Below, one piece after another: positions 9,383 to 17,435 of a stretch of 64,000 nucleotides of DNA. Position 1 is the first letter of the stretch. Each line of letters starts with the position of its first letter. A program made the position numbers and the translations under genes. The DNA lies in contig CAZTAJ010000003.1 in NCBI GenBank assembly GCA_964611575.1, positions 25,363 through 89,362 on the forward strand. The letters run 5' to 3'. The notes under the pieces were generated by a model. That model did no database searches. It was not told the origin of the DNA and saw nothing but the letters and a program-made list of their open reading frames with translations. The stretch comes from CAITUY01 sp964611575. Its GTDB lineage: Bacteria > Verrucomicrobiota > Kiritimatiellia > CAIKKV01 > CAITUY01.

Positions 9383-9757
9383 TCATCGCCGAACGTCCTG
9401 AAGTCTTCGCTCAAGCACCGCCTCAAGGCGCCGCACGAGGTTACTGCGCCACTGAGGGACCATGTCGGGTGGATAGAGCGCAAGCACGTCGAACTGGTTT
9501 TCCTGATAGACGCGCAGCTTGTGCCGAGCACTGGCGATGTAACCGGGATCTCCGGTAATGCCGAAGTATTCGATGAGCGGGCCGCATTGAAGCGAGAAAT
9601 CTGCGTACCATATTTTCGTCTTCCCGGCATCCACAACAGCCGTCGGTTTTTCATAGATGAAGGGAATGCGCCGGCTGTCGAGAAAGTCGCCGATCTGGCG
9701 TTCCATGCGGGATTTGTACTCAGGCCTTCGGCCTGTTTGGTAATTGCAATCGTCCAT
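9383..9757 (-). CDS. Small PD-(D/E)XK-like putative nuclease
   Basis: This 124-residue protein has the layout of stand-alone or helicase-attached PD-(D/E)XK/VSR-like nuclease domains: a basic helix with Glu19 (KSRMERQIGDFL), the phrase IPFIYEKP, then WYADFSL (Asp53) and GPLIEYFGITGD (Glu63), and a conserved-looking K...Y...F.VLALYP ending. I judge the family by this pattern only. A frame on the opposite strand is of similar length but lacks any family pattern. The ribosome site is not convincing. It lies beside NERD and glycosylase genes on the other strand, so a DNA repair or restriction role is likely. Confidence 0.65.
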   Translation of the reverse strand: MDDCNYQTGRRPEYKSRMERQIGDFLDSRRIPFIYEKPTAVVDAGKTKIWYADFSLQCGPLIEYFGITGDPGYIASARHKLRVYQENQFDVLALYPPDMVPQWRSNLVRRLEAVLERRLQDVRR

Positions 9758-9847
9758 CCCATTGGGAGGGAAAGGTAGTATTTGAAGGTTTCGGTAAGCC
9801 GAATACCTGGCCGGTAGCTTTATAATCGAGTGGTGCCTGCATAAAGG

Positions 9848-10324
9848 ATGGCGCTCAACAACGGCCGGATCAAGTGCGGCAAGGGTTCATGCCGACGGAC
9901 CAAAGATCCCGACTGGGCGGCGGCCGAAAAAGAAGTCGGCAGGATGCTGGCGGAGCTTCTTCTGGATGGCTGCCTTGTCCTGAATGATGTGCCGTTCCCG
10001 TATGGCAATCTGGATCATCTTGTTATCAGGCCGGATGGCACCGTATTCCTCATTGAAACGAAGTCCCATCGGGGCAAGGTCACCTGGGACGGTAAACGGC
10101 TCTTGATTAACAGGCGCCCGTTCTCCTCAAATCCCATTTGCCAGATTAACCGAAGTATCCGGTGGGTGCGACAGATGGCCAAGCGGCTTTTCGGGCACAA
10201 CCCCTGGATCGTGGCGATCCTCGCATTCCCGAATGCTCAGGTGGTGATCCGGCGACCCGTGAAACGGATCAACGTGCTCAACTCCAAGGATATTCTCGCG
10301 TTCATCAGAGCGTACCGACGTTGA
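9848..10324 (+). CDS. NERD-domain (nuclease-related) protein
   Basis: This 158-residue protein matches the NERD domain pattern: a leading helix (AAAEKEVGRMLAELL), then VPFPYGNLDHLVIRPDG with Asp56, and VFLIETKSHRGKV with Glu70 and Lys72, which together give the D...E-x-K nuclease core; Trp80 and a final segment on a replicated helix follow. NERD proteins are predicted DNA-processing nucleases. It lacks the helicase, kinase or zinc domains often fused to NERD. The ATG at 9848 has AAAGG upstream. It sits in the island between a PD-(D/E)XK-like gene and a DNA glycosylase-like gene. Confidence 0.8.
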   Translation: MALNNGRIKCGKGSCRRTKDPDWAAAEKEVGRMLAELLLDGCLVLNDVPFPYGNLDHLVIRPDGTVFLIETKSHRGKVTWDGKRLLINRRPFSSNPICQINRSIRWVRQMAKRLFGHNPWIVAILAFPNAQVVIRRPVKRINVLNSKDILAFIRAYRR

Positions 10325-10488
10325 TCTCTCCCACCTTCACATCTCACTTGATTCCGCGCTCCCATCCTGTCCCAAATCTTCCCTGCCTGTTCCAGCGAAG
10401 CCCATGGACCCGCCGCACCGCACGCACGCATACTGACGAACAGAAACCGTACGCACGGTTTGGAGCTTTGTTCAGCAGGAGGACGGCG

Positions 10489-11430
10489 ATGACACCTGGC
10501 GTTACATTCAGACAACTTTTTGAGGTTCTCGAGAAGATCCCTGGATTGCAGCGTACGGACTGGGAGCACAATCAATCCGGAGCGGACAGGGGGCTTGAGA
10601 GCGTACTTATTCAGAGAACCACGCGCGAAGTGGCGACGTATGCGCTGGTTCAACTCCGATTTGTGACGATGCCGGAACTGCTGGCCAATGACAATCCCAT
10701 TCGCGACGAAACACAGACGGCCGAACTACTCTCTTGGGCAAGGAGTCAAGGGCCCGGCGGGTCCATGATGATGAAGGTCGTAACGAACACAACGGCTCCA
10801 AGTGATCGGCGTCGGATCGGCGCGCTGGCAGTGCTGAGGTACTACCACAACAGGGAAGATGACAATCCGGTGGTCAAACGCCCATGGACAGACGAAGGCA
10901 TGAACAAGCTTCCGACTCTCGACGTCAGTAGCCTTTTGGTCTATCCCACGTCTGGCGACTTCTGGGGAAAGAAATTCGAAACCATCCGACGTTTAGCGGA
11001 CACCGTCCTCAGGATGAATCTGCCGAAGCTGTCCAGTGATCAGGTGCTATGGGACCTGAGAAGCGTCAAAGGGGTAGGCCCACAAACGGCCAGCATGGTC
11101 GCTCTATTCTGGCTCGCGAGGCCGATACCAATCATCGACAGCTATCTGACCAGATTACTCGTGAGTCACGGACTCGTGCCTGGCACGTTGGATGGCAGTC
11201 TCGCTCAGGATGACCTGAGGCGCCACCTCATCCTTTGGGCACAGGAAATGGCTGTGAGTAGACCTGACTGGCCCGCGCACCGATTACTTAGCGCGCTGTA
11301 TCTCTGGGCGTGCGAAGTCGGCCGCTTGCACTGTACCTGCGCCAAGTTACCGTCATCGAACTGTCCCGTTCGACGATTGCTGAATCACATCAGCGGGCGG
11401 GTTGCTTCTATCCAAGACATCAGGCAATGA
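10489..11430 (+). CDS. HhH-GPD DNA glycosylase (EndoIII/MutY-like) with altered catalytic and Cys motifs
   Basis: The ATG at 10489 is preceded by AGGAGG at a 7-base spacing, giving 313 residues. Residues 192-203 (SVKGVGPQTASM) form the helix-hairpin-helix, and Asp217 in PIIDSYLTR is the expected catalytic aspartate. The lysine that makes EndoIII a bifunctional lyase is Gln here (GPQTA), as in monofunctional glycosylases. Four C-terminal cysteines (275, 282, 284, 292) resemble the [4Fe-4S] loop, but with spacing 6-1-7 instead of the usual 6-2-5. The N-terminal 150 residues are not typical of EndoIII. The last 78 bases overlap the 3' end of the convergent integrase gene. A base-excision or modified-base-cleaving role in the island is likely, with the substrate unknown. 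Confidence 0.8.
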   Translation: MTPGVTFRQLFEVLEKIPGLQRTDWEHNQSGADRGLESVLIQRTTREVATYALVQLRFVTMPELLANDNPIRDETQTAELLSWARSQGPGGSMMMKVVTNTTAPSDRRRIGALAVLRYYHNREDDNPVVKRPWTDEGMNKLPTLDVSSLLVYPTSGDFWGKKFETIRRLADTVLRMNLPKLSSDQVLWDLRSVKGVGPQTASMVALFWLARPIPIIDSYLTRLLVSHGLVPGTLDGSLAQDDLRRHLILWAQEMAVSRPDWPAHRLLSALYLWACEVGRLHCTCAKLPSSNCPVRRLLNHISGRVASIQDIRQ

Positions 11431-12636
11431 GGACACCCACTTCCTCTCGCTATCTGCGTCAATGTGCGTGTAGATCGCATTCACCTCCACGCTGGAATGG
11501 CCCATGATGGAGCGGGCAATGGCCTCGGGGCAACCTTGCTGCTTCAAGATGGAGACGAAATTGTAGCGCAGGGAATGAAAGTCGATCTCGGACTTATGAA
11601 GTTTTGCCGGATGCTCGGACATGTATTCCACGCCTGTCCTTTCTGCTTGCCGCTTCGCCCTCCTTCTCTTCACGTAGCGCCGGTTTATGTCGTATCGGTT
11701 GTCCTTCCTTAAGCTGGCTCTGACAAGCGCCTTACGAAACGCCTCGCTTGCCCTGTGATGACTCTTGTAGAAAGTCGGAAAAACCGGACCACCAAGACTC
11801 TTGACCCGGGCATCAATATGAGGTGAGAGCGTACTGTGGGTGTCAGGTAACTCAGTCGCTCTCAATTCGTAGGCAGACTGTAGTTCATCCAACAGACGCG
11901 GATGGACGGCAATCTCCATGTGCTTGCCACGCCGCTTGCTCATTCGCCACCGAATGACTCGGTTCTGGAAGTCAACATTTGACCACGTGAGGCACACAAT
12001 GTCGCTTAACCTCAGCGCCCCGGCATAGAGGCCAATGGTGGCAAGCAGTCTGACATGGCCAGTAAGCGACACGAACAAATCACGAAGCTCTGTCTCAGTG
12101 AACGGACGACGTACGGATGGAGATTCGGGAAGGATGGGAATCCCAACTGTGACATCCTGAAGAGCGAAGCCATCACGCACCGCAGATCGGAAGACGCTTC
12201 GGAGCCGGCGCAGATAGCCGTTGTGCGTGCGGGCGTTGAAACGGTCAGCGACGTGATCGAGAAAGCACCGAAGCATGTTCCGGTCAAGTTGGGATATGGT
12301 CGTAGCATGAGGAAAGTTATGCCTGAGCCAATCAACAAACCTCTTGTCACGGGAGCAATACAACTCTCTCGTCCTTTCCGCCACGTGTTTGCGACGGCTC
12401 TCAAAAATGACTTCGACAGCAATTGGACGTATGGTTTCAGACTCGATCGCTCGCGCCAGTTTCTGCGATACGGTGCCGGTCTCGGCTTGCTGTACAAGAA
12501 CAAGTTCAACTTCGCGAAGTTGAAGCTGCGCCTTCCCCTCGTCGTCAGTACCTGTTGATTTACGGACTTGTTTCCCGCCGATGCTATAGCGGATCCACCA
12601 GTTATCAGAACCGGGTTGTTTGAACAGTGTAGCCAT
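11353..12636 (-). CDS. int: Tyrosine recombinase / island integrase
   Basis: This is a 427-residue phage-type integrase. The N-terminus has an arm-binding or AP2-like start (WWIRYSIGGKQVRKSTG), followed by a SAM-like core-binding domain (about 75-165). The catalytic domain shows Arg209 (YAGALRLSDIV), a lysine in the beta-hairpin near 234-239, His354-x-x-Arg357 (HSLRYNF), His380 (MGHSS) and the nucleophile Tyr389 (AIYTHID). All catalytic residues are present, so the enzyme should be active. The basic stretch near 319-332 (RRYVKRRRAKRQ) is an insertion. It is the last gene before a truncated tRNA-Val, the usual position of an island integrase. Its 3' end overlaps the glycosylase gene. Confidence 0.93.
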   Translation of the reverse strand: MATLFKQPGSDNWWIRYSIGGKQVRKSTGTDDEGKAQLQLREVELVLVQQAETGTVSQKLARAIESETIRPIAVEVIFESRRKHVAERTRELYCSRDKRFVDWLRHNFPHATTISQLDRNMLRCFLDHVADRFNARTHNGYLRRLRSVFRSAVRDGFALQDVTVGIPILPESPSVRRPFTETELRDLFVSLTGHVRLLATIGLYAGALRLSDIVCLTWSNVDFQNRVIRWRMSKRRGKHMEIAVHPRLLDELQSAYELRATELPDTHSTLSPHIDARVKSLGGPVFPTFYKSHHRASEAFRKALVRASLRKDNRYDINRRYVKRRRAKRQAERTGVEYMSEHPAKLHKSEIDFHSLRYNFVSILKQQGCPEAIARSIMGHSSVEVNAIYTHIDADSERKWVSSLPDVLDRSNPPADVIQQSSNGTVR

Positions 12637-12688
12637 GTCGTGCGCCCTTCTGGTGTCTCCTGGCCATCTCTGAACCTGATGGTCCGTT

Positions 12689-12715
12689 TGCTGAACAATT
12701 TAGCATAGTTCAGCA
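12689..12715. promoter_or_regulatory. Inverted repeat upstream of int
   Basis: TGCTGAAC and GTTCAGCA form perfect 8-base arms around an 11-base centre, 53 bases upstream of the integrase start and about 80 bases from the tRNA fragment. It may be an operator for int or an integrase or excisionase arm site. AGCATAG and CAGCATAGC nearby repeat part of the arm. Confidence 0.5.
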
Positions 12716-12797
12716 TAGCAAGGAAAGCCAAAACGGCAGACAAATGCACTATTTTGCTACATTTGGCCACTTATTTGTTGATTAAGCGTGGATACAT

Positions 12798-12840
12798 CCA
12801 GCGTGTAAAGCTGGCGCTCTGCCAATTGAGCTAACCGCCC
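12798..12840 (-). tRNA. tRNA-Val(UAC), 5' fragment only (split at island junction)
   Basis: Reading the minus strand from 12840, the acceptor 5' strand (GGGCGGT), the D-arm (GCTC, loop, GAGC) and a perfect anticodon arm CCAGC/GCTGG with loop TTTACAC are present, with anticodon TAC at 12807-12805. After the anticodon arm the sequence becomes ATGTATCCACGCTTAA, with no T-arm, no TTCGA loop and no acceptor 3' strand complementary to GGGCGGT. The gene is therefore cut in or just after the anticodon arm, on the side of the integrase, which is the expected attachment-site side. Confidence 0.75.
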
Positions 12841-12907
12841 GTCGGAAGGATCAGGGCAGGCATGATGAGGGATGGGTGGCGGGCATTCAAGGCAGAATCG
12901 GCCGCCA

Positions 12908-14122
12908 TCAGACCGATGGCCGCCGCAGTCCCCCGCGCAAACCCCATACGCCCAGGAACAGAGCCGCCACCAGGGCCGCACCCGCGCAAACCAGCAACGG
13001 CGCCATCCCGCTGCCCGTCTTGTCCCATAACCAGCCCGTGAACAGGCTGGCCACAATCAGCAGCACCCCCTCAACCATCCCCCAGAATCCAAACGCCGTG
13101 CCCCGCTGCCCTTCCGGAACGAGATCCGCAATCACCGCCTTCCCCGCCCCCTCAGTCAACCCGTAGAAGCAGCCGTAGGCCACAAACAACGCCCAGACAC
13201 TCCACGCCGGCCGGCTGAAGGCAAAGCCCACATAGACCAGCGCATACACCCCCCACCCCGCCACCAGCACCGGCAGCCGGCCAATGCGGTCGGACAACTT
13301 GCCGCCCCAGACCGAGGTGCCGGTCTTGATCAGGTGCAACAACGCCCATAGCAACGGCAACAACGCGATGCGCACCCCCATGTCCTGCGCGCGCAGCAAC
13401 AGGAACGCATCGCTCGAATTGGCGATGGCAAACAGGGACGCCGCCGCCACATAGAGAAAGTATTCGCGCGGCAACTGGCCCACACCCGCAAACGGGTTGC
13501 GCACGGGCTTGGGCGCCACCACACGATCCTCCCGGTCGCGGACAAAGAAGACGATCGTGAGCACCGACAGCACCCCCGGAATGAAGGCCCACAGAATCGC
13601 CTTGCGCATGGCCGGCAGGTCGCTGCCCAGCCAGTACAGCAGGCCAAACCCGATCAACCCGCCCACCATCGCGCCGGCATGATCCATCCCGCGTTGAAAT
13701 CCGAACGCATGCCCGCGCATCGACTTGTCCGAGAAGTCCGCCACCAAGGCATCCCGCGGCGCCGTGCGGATGCCTTTCCCGATCCGGTCAAGCACCCGCA
13801 CGACCAGCACGAACACGGACCCCCGCGCGAAGGCTACGAGGGGCTTGAACAGGGTGGATAACGTGTAACCGGCCAGGACCAGCCACTTGCGGTTGCGAAC
13901 CCGGTCGGCCAGCGAGCCGGCGAAAAGTTTGATGATCGCCGGTAATCCCTCGGCGATCCCCTCAATGGCCCCGATCATCGCCCGCGACGCGCCAAGCTGC
14001 ATGAGGAAGGCGGGCATGATCGGATACAGGATCTCGCTGCCCATATCCGTGAAGAAACTGACAAAGCCGGTGGCTTTCACCACACGGTGCAGACGGGGGC
14101 GGGCGGTAGTGTCGGTGGTCAT
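12908..14122 (-). CDS. MFS transporter
   Basis: This 404-residue membrane protein has about 12 hydrophobic segments and the major-facilitator loop motif after TM2 (GSLADRVRNRKWLV), a second copy in the C-terminal half (GKLSDRIGRLPVLV), and DRIGKGIRTAPRDALVAD, which is typical of a bacterial MFS subgroup often annotated as a multidrug or unknown-substrate exporter. It sits in the inner membrane and would use a proton gradient. The substrate cannot be read from the sequence. It is the first core gene right of the tRNA-Val fragment and lies downstream of a mannitol-dehydrogenase-like gene, so sugar or polyol transport is possible. Confidence 0.9.
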   Translation of the reverse strand: MTTDTTARPRLHRVVKATGFVSFFTDMGSEILYPIMPAFLMQLGASRAMIGAIEGIAEGLPAIIKLFAGSLADRVRNRKWLVLAGYTLSTLFKPLVAFARGSVFVLVVRVLDRIGKGIRTAPRDALVADFSDKSMRGHAFGFQRGMDHAGAMVGGLIGFGLLYWLGSDLPAMRKAILWAFIPGVLSVLTIVFFVRDREDRVVAPKPVRNPFAGVGQLPREYFLYVAAASLFAIANSSDAFLLLRAQDMGVRIALLPLLWALLHLIKTGTSVWGGKLSDRIGRLPVLVAGWGVYALVYVGFAFSRPAWSVWALFVAYGCFYGLTEGAGKAVIADLVPEGQRGTAFGFWGMVEGVLLIVASLFTGWLWDKTGSGMAPLLVCAGAALVAALFLGVWGLRGGLRRPSV

Positions 14123-14131
14123 GTTTGCTGA

Positions 14132-14152
14132 GTGTTCGGTGTTCAGTGTTCG
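14132..14152. repeat. Short heptamer array (GTGTTCR x3)
   Basis: Three tandem 7-base units GTGTTCG, GTGTTCA, GTGTTCG begin 10 bases upstream of the MFS start codon. They resemble the longer TTCAGGG-type arrays in other spacers of this window. No clear inverted partner is seen. A GC palindrome (CCCGGGCCCGG) lies at about 14180-14197, next to the stop of the following gene. Confidence 0.7.
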
Positions 14153-14201
14153 GGGGAAATTGTGCCCTCACCCCATGTCCCGGCCCGGGCCCGGCCGGTT
14201 C

Positions 14202-15413
14202 TCACTCCATGAGCCGGTCCGCCATGCGTTCCGCTTCATTGGCCGGTGCATGGCCATCCTTAACCCACAGCTCCGACAGCAACTCGCGGGCATCCTTTCC
14301 TGGATGCTCGCGTTGCAGCAGCGCCAGGGCGGCTTTCGCCCCTCGCGCATAGCGCTCAGGCTCGATCCCCGCCTCCAGCACGCGCCTCATCGTTCCCACC
14401 AGCCGGTCGTCCCATCCGAGTTTCCGACGCGGATCGCGGATGATGCGATCGACACGGTCACGCAGGTAGGGATTGACCATGCGGATCATCAGGTCGTCGA
14501 CATACGCGCGATACCCGGCCTCGGTGAACAGGGCATCGATCCCGCGATGCCGCGCCCGCATGGCGCCGCCGGACTCGATCAGGAAGGCATCGCGCACCAG
14601 ACGCATCAGGGACTCGTCGCCGGCCGCATCGGACATGTATGCCAGGCCGCGCTCGTGGGCCAGGTAGCCCAACAGGGCATGCGTGGCGTTGTGCCCGTAC
14701 AGTTTCGCCTCCTCGAAGGGCAACAGATCGTCCTTCTCCGCCAGCACGGTCAGCCCCCGCTGGAATCCGGGCAGCGTGATGCGGCTGATCAGGATGCGGT
14801 TGAACGCCTCGACCAGGATCGTCTTCGGCATGTCCGGCGTCATCGGCACAAGTTTCACGGCGCCGCCCTCGGCCGGCGTCGCCAGCACCTGGCTCATCTT
14901 CCCGATGACTGTGTTCAGGAACTGGACATGAGGACTCAAGTCCGTGCCGCCCGCATGCGCCTGGACCTTGGCCTGGAGAATTTCCGCCGCGTGGTTGTGG
15001 TTCTCGGCGGCGTAGACGACGCAGGCCGGTCCGCCACGGCGCGCCTTGAGCATCAGTCCTTCGGCCAGCACGCGCGCCACCGAGGCCGCGCCGCGGTCGA
15101 AGAACTCCACGCTGGGCAGGGCCGTGGCGAGTTCCTGCGCCCCGGCCACCGCCTCCACCAGCGCCTGCCTGTCCGCCGGCGTCATGGGATTGAGCATTTC
15201 CACACCCGCCACGTCGTGCTGCTCGACACCGCCGGCGGTTGCCACATTGAGGGCGTAGCGTCCCCCCGCCCGACGCAGGCCTTCAACCGTCTCCGCGACG
15301 ACCTCCGCCACGACAAAGCGTGTGAATGCCCCGGAGCGGGCCGCCTCATAGAGGAACAGGCCGCTTTGGATGGGACCAAACCCGAACCCGACAAATGTGC
15401 GTGTGTTGTCCAT
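14202..15413 (-). CDS. Mannitol-1-phosphate dehydrogenase-like protein (mannitol dehydrogenase family)
   Basis: From the ATG at 15413 (MDNTRTFVGFGFGPIQSGLF) the product is 403 residues; an ATG at 15437 is possible. The N-terminus is a Rossmann-like glycine motif (VGFGFGPIQSG), and the middle has KLYGHNATHALLGYLA followed by YRAYVDDLMIRMVNPYLRD, close to the polyol-binding signature K-x4-N-x2-H of the long-chain mannitol dehydrogenase family. The GFGFGPIQ variant of the usual GxGxxGR suggests a distinct subfamily that may act on another sugar phosphate. The neighbours are an MFS transporter downstream and a PfkB kinase upstream, consistent with a small sugar-use operon. Confidence 0.75.
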   Translation of the reverse strand: MDNTRTFVGFGFGPIQSGLFLYEAARSGAFTRFVVAEVVAETVEGLRRAGGRYALNVATAGGVEQHDVAGVEMLNPMTPADRQALVEAVAGAQELATALPSVEFFDRGAASVARVLAEGLMLKARRGGPACVVYAAENHNHAAEILQAKVQAHAGGTDLSPHVQFLNTVIGKMSQVLATPAEGGAVKLVPMTPDMPKTILVEAFNRILISRITLPGFQRGLTVLAEKDDLLPFEEAKLYGHNATHALLGYLAHERGLAYMSDAAGDESLMRLVRDAFLIESGGAMRARHRGIDALFTEAGYRAYVDDLMIRMVNPYLRDRVDRIIRDPRRKLGWDDRLVGTMRRVLEAGIEPERYARGAKAALALLQREHPGKDARELLSELWVKDGHAPANEAERMADRLME

Positions 15414-15438
15414 GGTTCCTTCGCGTTGCTCAGTCACA

Positions 15439-15503
15439 AGGGTTCAGGGTTCAGGGTTCAACGAGTTGATGCTGCATCCGTCTTCCTGACACCTGAAACC
15501 TGG
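15439..15503. repeat. Inverted pair of heptamer arrays (AGGGTTC type)
   Basis: AGGGTTC is repeated three times at 15439-15459, and a degenerate opposite arm CCTGACA, CCTGAAA, CCTGG lies at 15485-15503. The pair occupies the spacer between the PfkB kinase gene and the mannitol-dehydrogenase-like gene, both on the minus strand. Confidence 0.75.
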
Positions 15504-15538
15504 TTTTCTCGACCGTCCACAACTCCATCAGGCCAGCA

Positions 15539-16732
15539 TCACCCGCCCGTCCCATCATCCGGCCCGCGCCAGGCGCCTGACGCGAGTCGCACCCAACCGG
15601 CCCCCGGTGATTCATCGTTGAATCGGGGCCAGCCTGCGGCCTGCCGGGCGGCGACAGCCGTCCACGACGGAACGCCGCTGGTGGCGTCAGCCTGTTCGAC
15701 ACTGCAGGCGCCCACGGCCACCGCCGCGTTGACGGCCTGTTCCGGCGTCATACCCGCCTGCACGGCCATCAGGAACCCGGCGATCGTACAGTCGCCCGAC
15801 CCCGTGGTGCCCACCACCTGTGCCTGGTAGCACGGCGCCAGCAGCCGCCGGCCGAGCCAATCGGGACCCACGCTCCCGCGCCCCATGGCCGCCAGCCGCT
15901 GCCGCGAACGCGTGGTGGCCAGGTAGAAGCCGCGATCGCCCAGCTTGAGACCCACGACCGCCGCGCCCCAGTCGAACAGGCGGCCGGCCAGCGTGTCCAG
16001 CAACGCCGGGTCCGCGCCGGCCACGATCCGCGCGCCGTGCCGGGCCTCGATCTGCTCATAGTGCCGCCGGTCGAGCATGAAGAGCATCTCATCGAAACTG
16101 GGCAGGAACACATCCACCTGGGGCAGCACCCGCTCCAGCAGCGCCGGCCAGTCGACCCGCCCGGCGGGCGAATCGGGATCCGGTCGCGCCATGTCCAGCG
16201 ACGTGGTGACGCCCGCTGCCTTCACGCGCCTGAGCAGCGTTTCCAGTTCCGCGCCGCCTTGCTCGTACATGCGCCGCATGAGCGGCGGGTAACCGAAATG
16301 CAGGAGTTTCAAATCGCGCAACGCGGCGGCATCGATGTCCTCCGGACCGAAGCTGTCGTTGGCGCCGGGGCAGTGCAGGAACACGCGATCGGTGCCGGGC
16401 GGACTGATCACCACGGTGTAGGAGGTCGGCTCCCGGCCGACGACCAGTCCCGCCGCCAGGCCGGGCCCCGCCTGTTCGAGCAGCCCGCGCACCACGGCGC
16501 CGAGGTGATCGGACCCGGTCTTTCCCATCAGCCGCACGGGCACGCCGAGCCGGTGCAGCGCCAGGCCGGTATTGGAGACCGCGCCGCCGGTGGCCAGCAC
16601 GGCGGCGCCCACATCGATCAGTTTGCCGGGAATCAGGAACCGGTCGAGAGGCGTCGCCCCCGTGCCATGAATGGTCGGAATGATGTCGAGACAGATATGG
16701 CCGGCCACGGCCACGGCAGGATGTGCAGTCAT
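15539..16732 (-). CDS. PfkB-family carbohydrate kinase
   Basis: This 397-residue ribokinase-like protein has the PfkB N-terminal signature (GKLIDVGAAVLATGGAVSNTGLAL...GKTGSDHLG) and the C-terminal ATP/base motif, here VVGTTGSGDCTIAGFL. The usual G-A-G-D is GSGD, which keeps the catalytic aspartate and is tolerated in the family. GAGG lies 5 bases before the ATG. It is longer than ribokinase (about 310) because of insertions near 160-260. The likely reaction is ATP-dependent phosphorylation of a sugar or sugar acid. It precedes the polyol-dehydrogenase-like and MFS genes, separated by a heptamer array. Confidence 0.88.
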   Translation of the reverse strand: MTAHPAVAVAGHICLDIIPTIHGTGATPLDRFLIPGKLIDVGAAVLATGGAVSNTGLALHRLGVPVRLMGKTGSDHLGAVVRGLLEQAGPGLAAGLVVGREPTSYTVVISPPGTDRVFLHCPGANDSFGPEDIDAAALRDLKLLHFGYPPLMRRMYEQGGAELETLLRRVKAAGVTTSLDMARPDPDSPAGRVDWPALLERVLPQVDVFLPSFDEMLFMLDRRHYEQIEARHGARIVAGADPALLDTLAGRLFDWGAAVVGLKLGDRGFYLATTRSRQRLAAMGRGSVGPDWLGRRLLAPCYQAQVVGTTGSGDCTIAGFLMAVQAGMTPEQAVNAAVAVGACSVEQADATSGVPSWTAVAARQAAGWPRFNDESPGAGWVRLASGAWRGPDDGTGG

Positions 16733-16779
16733 AAAGACCTCGCTCGGAAACGGGCCGCACTATGCCACAGCCCCCAAGG

Positions 16780-17202
16780 TCAAGTCGAGCCGATTGGCGG
16801 CGATTCCATGAGCATCCGGGCCATGGAGGTGGCGGAGAGCACGTCACGGATCGACAGCACACTCATGAGCTTCCCACGGTGGACCACCGGCAGGTGGCGG
16901 ATGCCGTGCTTCATCATGAGCCCGGCGCAATCGTCCACCGGTTGGTCGGGACGGACCTTGACGATGCGCCGGCTCATGATCGTCCGGACGGGCGTCTCTT
17001 TCGAGGTGCGCCCCTTGAGGATGACCTTGCGGGCGTAATCGCGCTCGGAAACAATGCCCAGCAACCGGCCGTTCTCAACCACCATCAAGGCACCAACGTC
17101 CGCCGCTTCCATGCGCCGGATGGCCTCAAACACGGTCTCGTCCGGCCCGATGGTGTGGCACGCGCCGCCGATCCGGGTCAACAGGTCATGAATGGTTTCC
17201 AT
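16780..17202 (-). CDS. CBS-pair domain protein
   Basis: This 140-residue protein consists of two CBS motifs, one near 15-60 (TVFEAIRRMEAADVGALMVV...GIVSERDYA) and one near 78-125 (VDDCAGLMMKHGIRHLPVV...VLSIRDVL). Stand-alone pairs bind adenosine nucleotides (AMP, ATP, SAM, NAD) and act as energy or redox sensors on partner proteins. It lies between the hyp genes and the PfkB kinase in the same direction. A role as a regulator of hydrogenase or sugar metabolism is only inferred. A heptamer array begins 12 bases upstream of the start. Confidence 0.92.
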   Translation of the reverse strand: METIHDLLTRIGGACHTIGPDETVFEAIRRMEAADVGALMVVENGRLLGIVSERDYARKVILKGRTSKETPVRTIMSRRIVKVRPDQPVDDCAGLMMKHGIRHLPVVHRGKLMSVLSIRDVLSATSMARMLMESPPIGST

Positions 17203-17213
17203 GATTACGAATC

Positions 17214-17435
17214 CAGAATTCAGTAGTCAGTAGTCAGAAGTCAGATGTCAGAATTCAGAATTCAGAAGCAAACCACACCAGCGGCTACCTGACCGGCCAC
17301 GGTGCGCGTCCCCGCATAGCGCGAATTCAAATGACGTCTTTGATCTGACTTCCGTCTCCTGACTTCTGACTTCTGTCTCCTGACATCTGACCTCTGCCCT
17401 CTGCCCTCTGATCTCTGTCCTCTGTCCTCTGCCCT
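17214..17435. repeat. Inverted pair of heptamer arrays (CAGAANT type), abutting hypB stop
   Basis: Eight uninterrupted 7-base units at 17214-17269 follow CAGNANT (for example CAGAATT, CAGTAGT, CAGAAGT). Thirteen 7-base units of the opposite sense lie at 17345-17435 (CTGACTT, CTGTCTC, CTGCCCT and variants). The last unit runs into the hypB stop codon (complement at 17435-17437), while the first array starts 12 bases from the CBS gene start. The two arms could pair over more than 50 bases. Confidence 0.9.

Noticed and set aside
10162..10488. Extended N-terminus of the glycosylase-like gene
   Set aside because: It overlaps the NERD gene in another frame and lacks a ribosome site, whereas the ATG at 10489 has AGGAGG.
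12757..12797. A complete tRNA-Val
   Set aside because: After the anticodon arm there is no T-arm, TTCGA loop or acceptor 3' strand within the next 80 bases.
13887..15830. Long open frame on the plus strand (about 647 codons)
   Set aside because: It is a shadow of the MFS, mannitol-dehydrogenase-like and PfkB genes on the other strand. It has no domain pattern and crosses several real genes.
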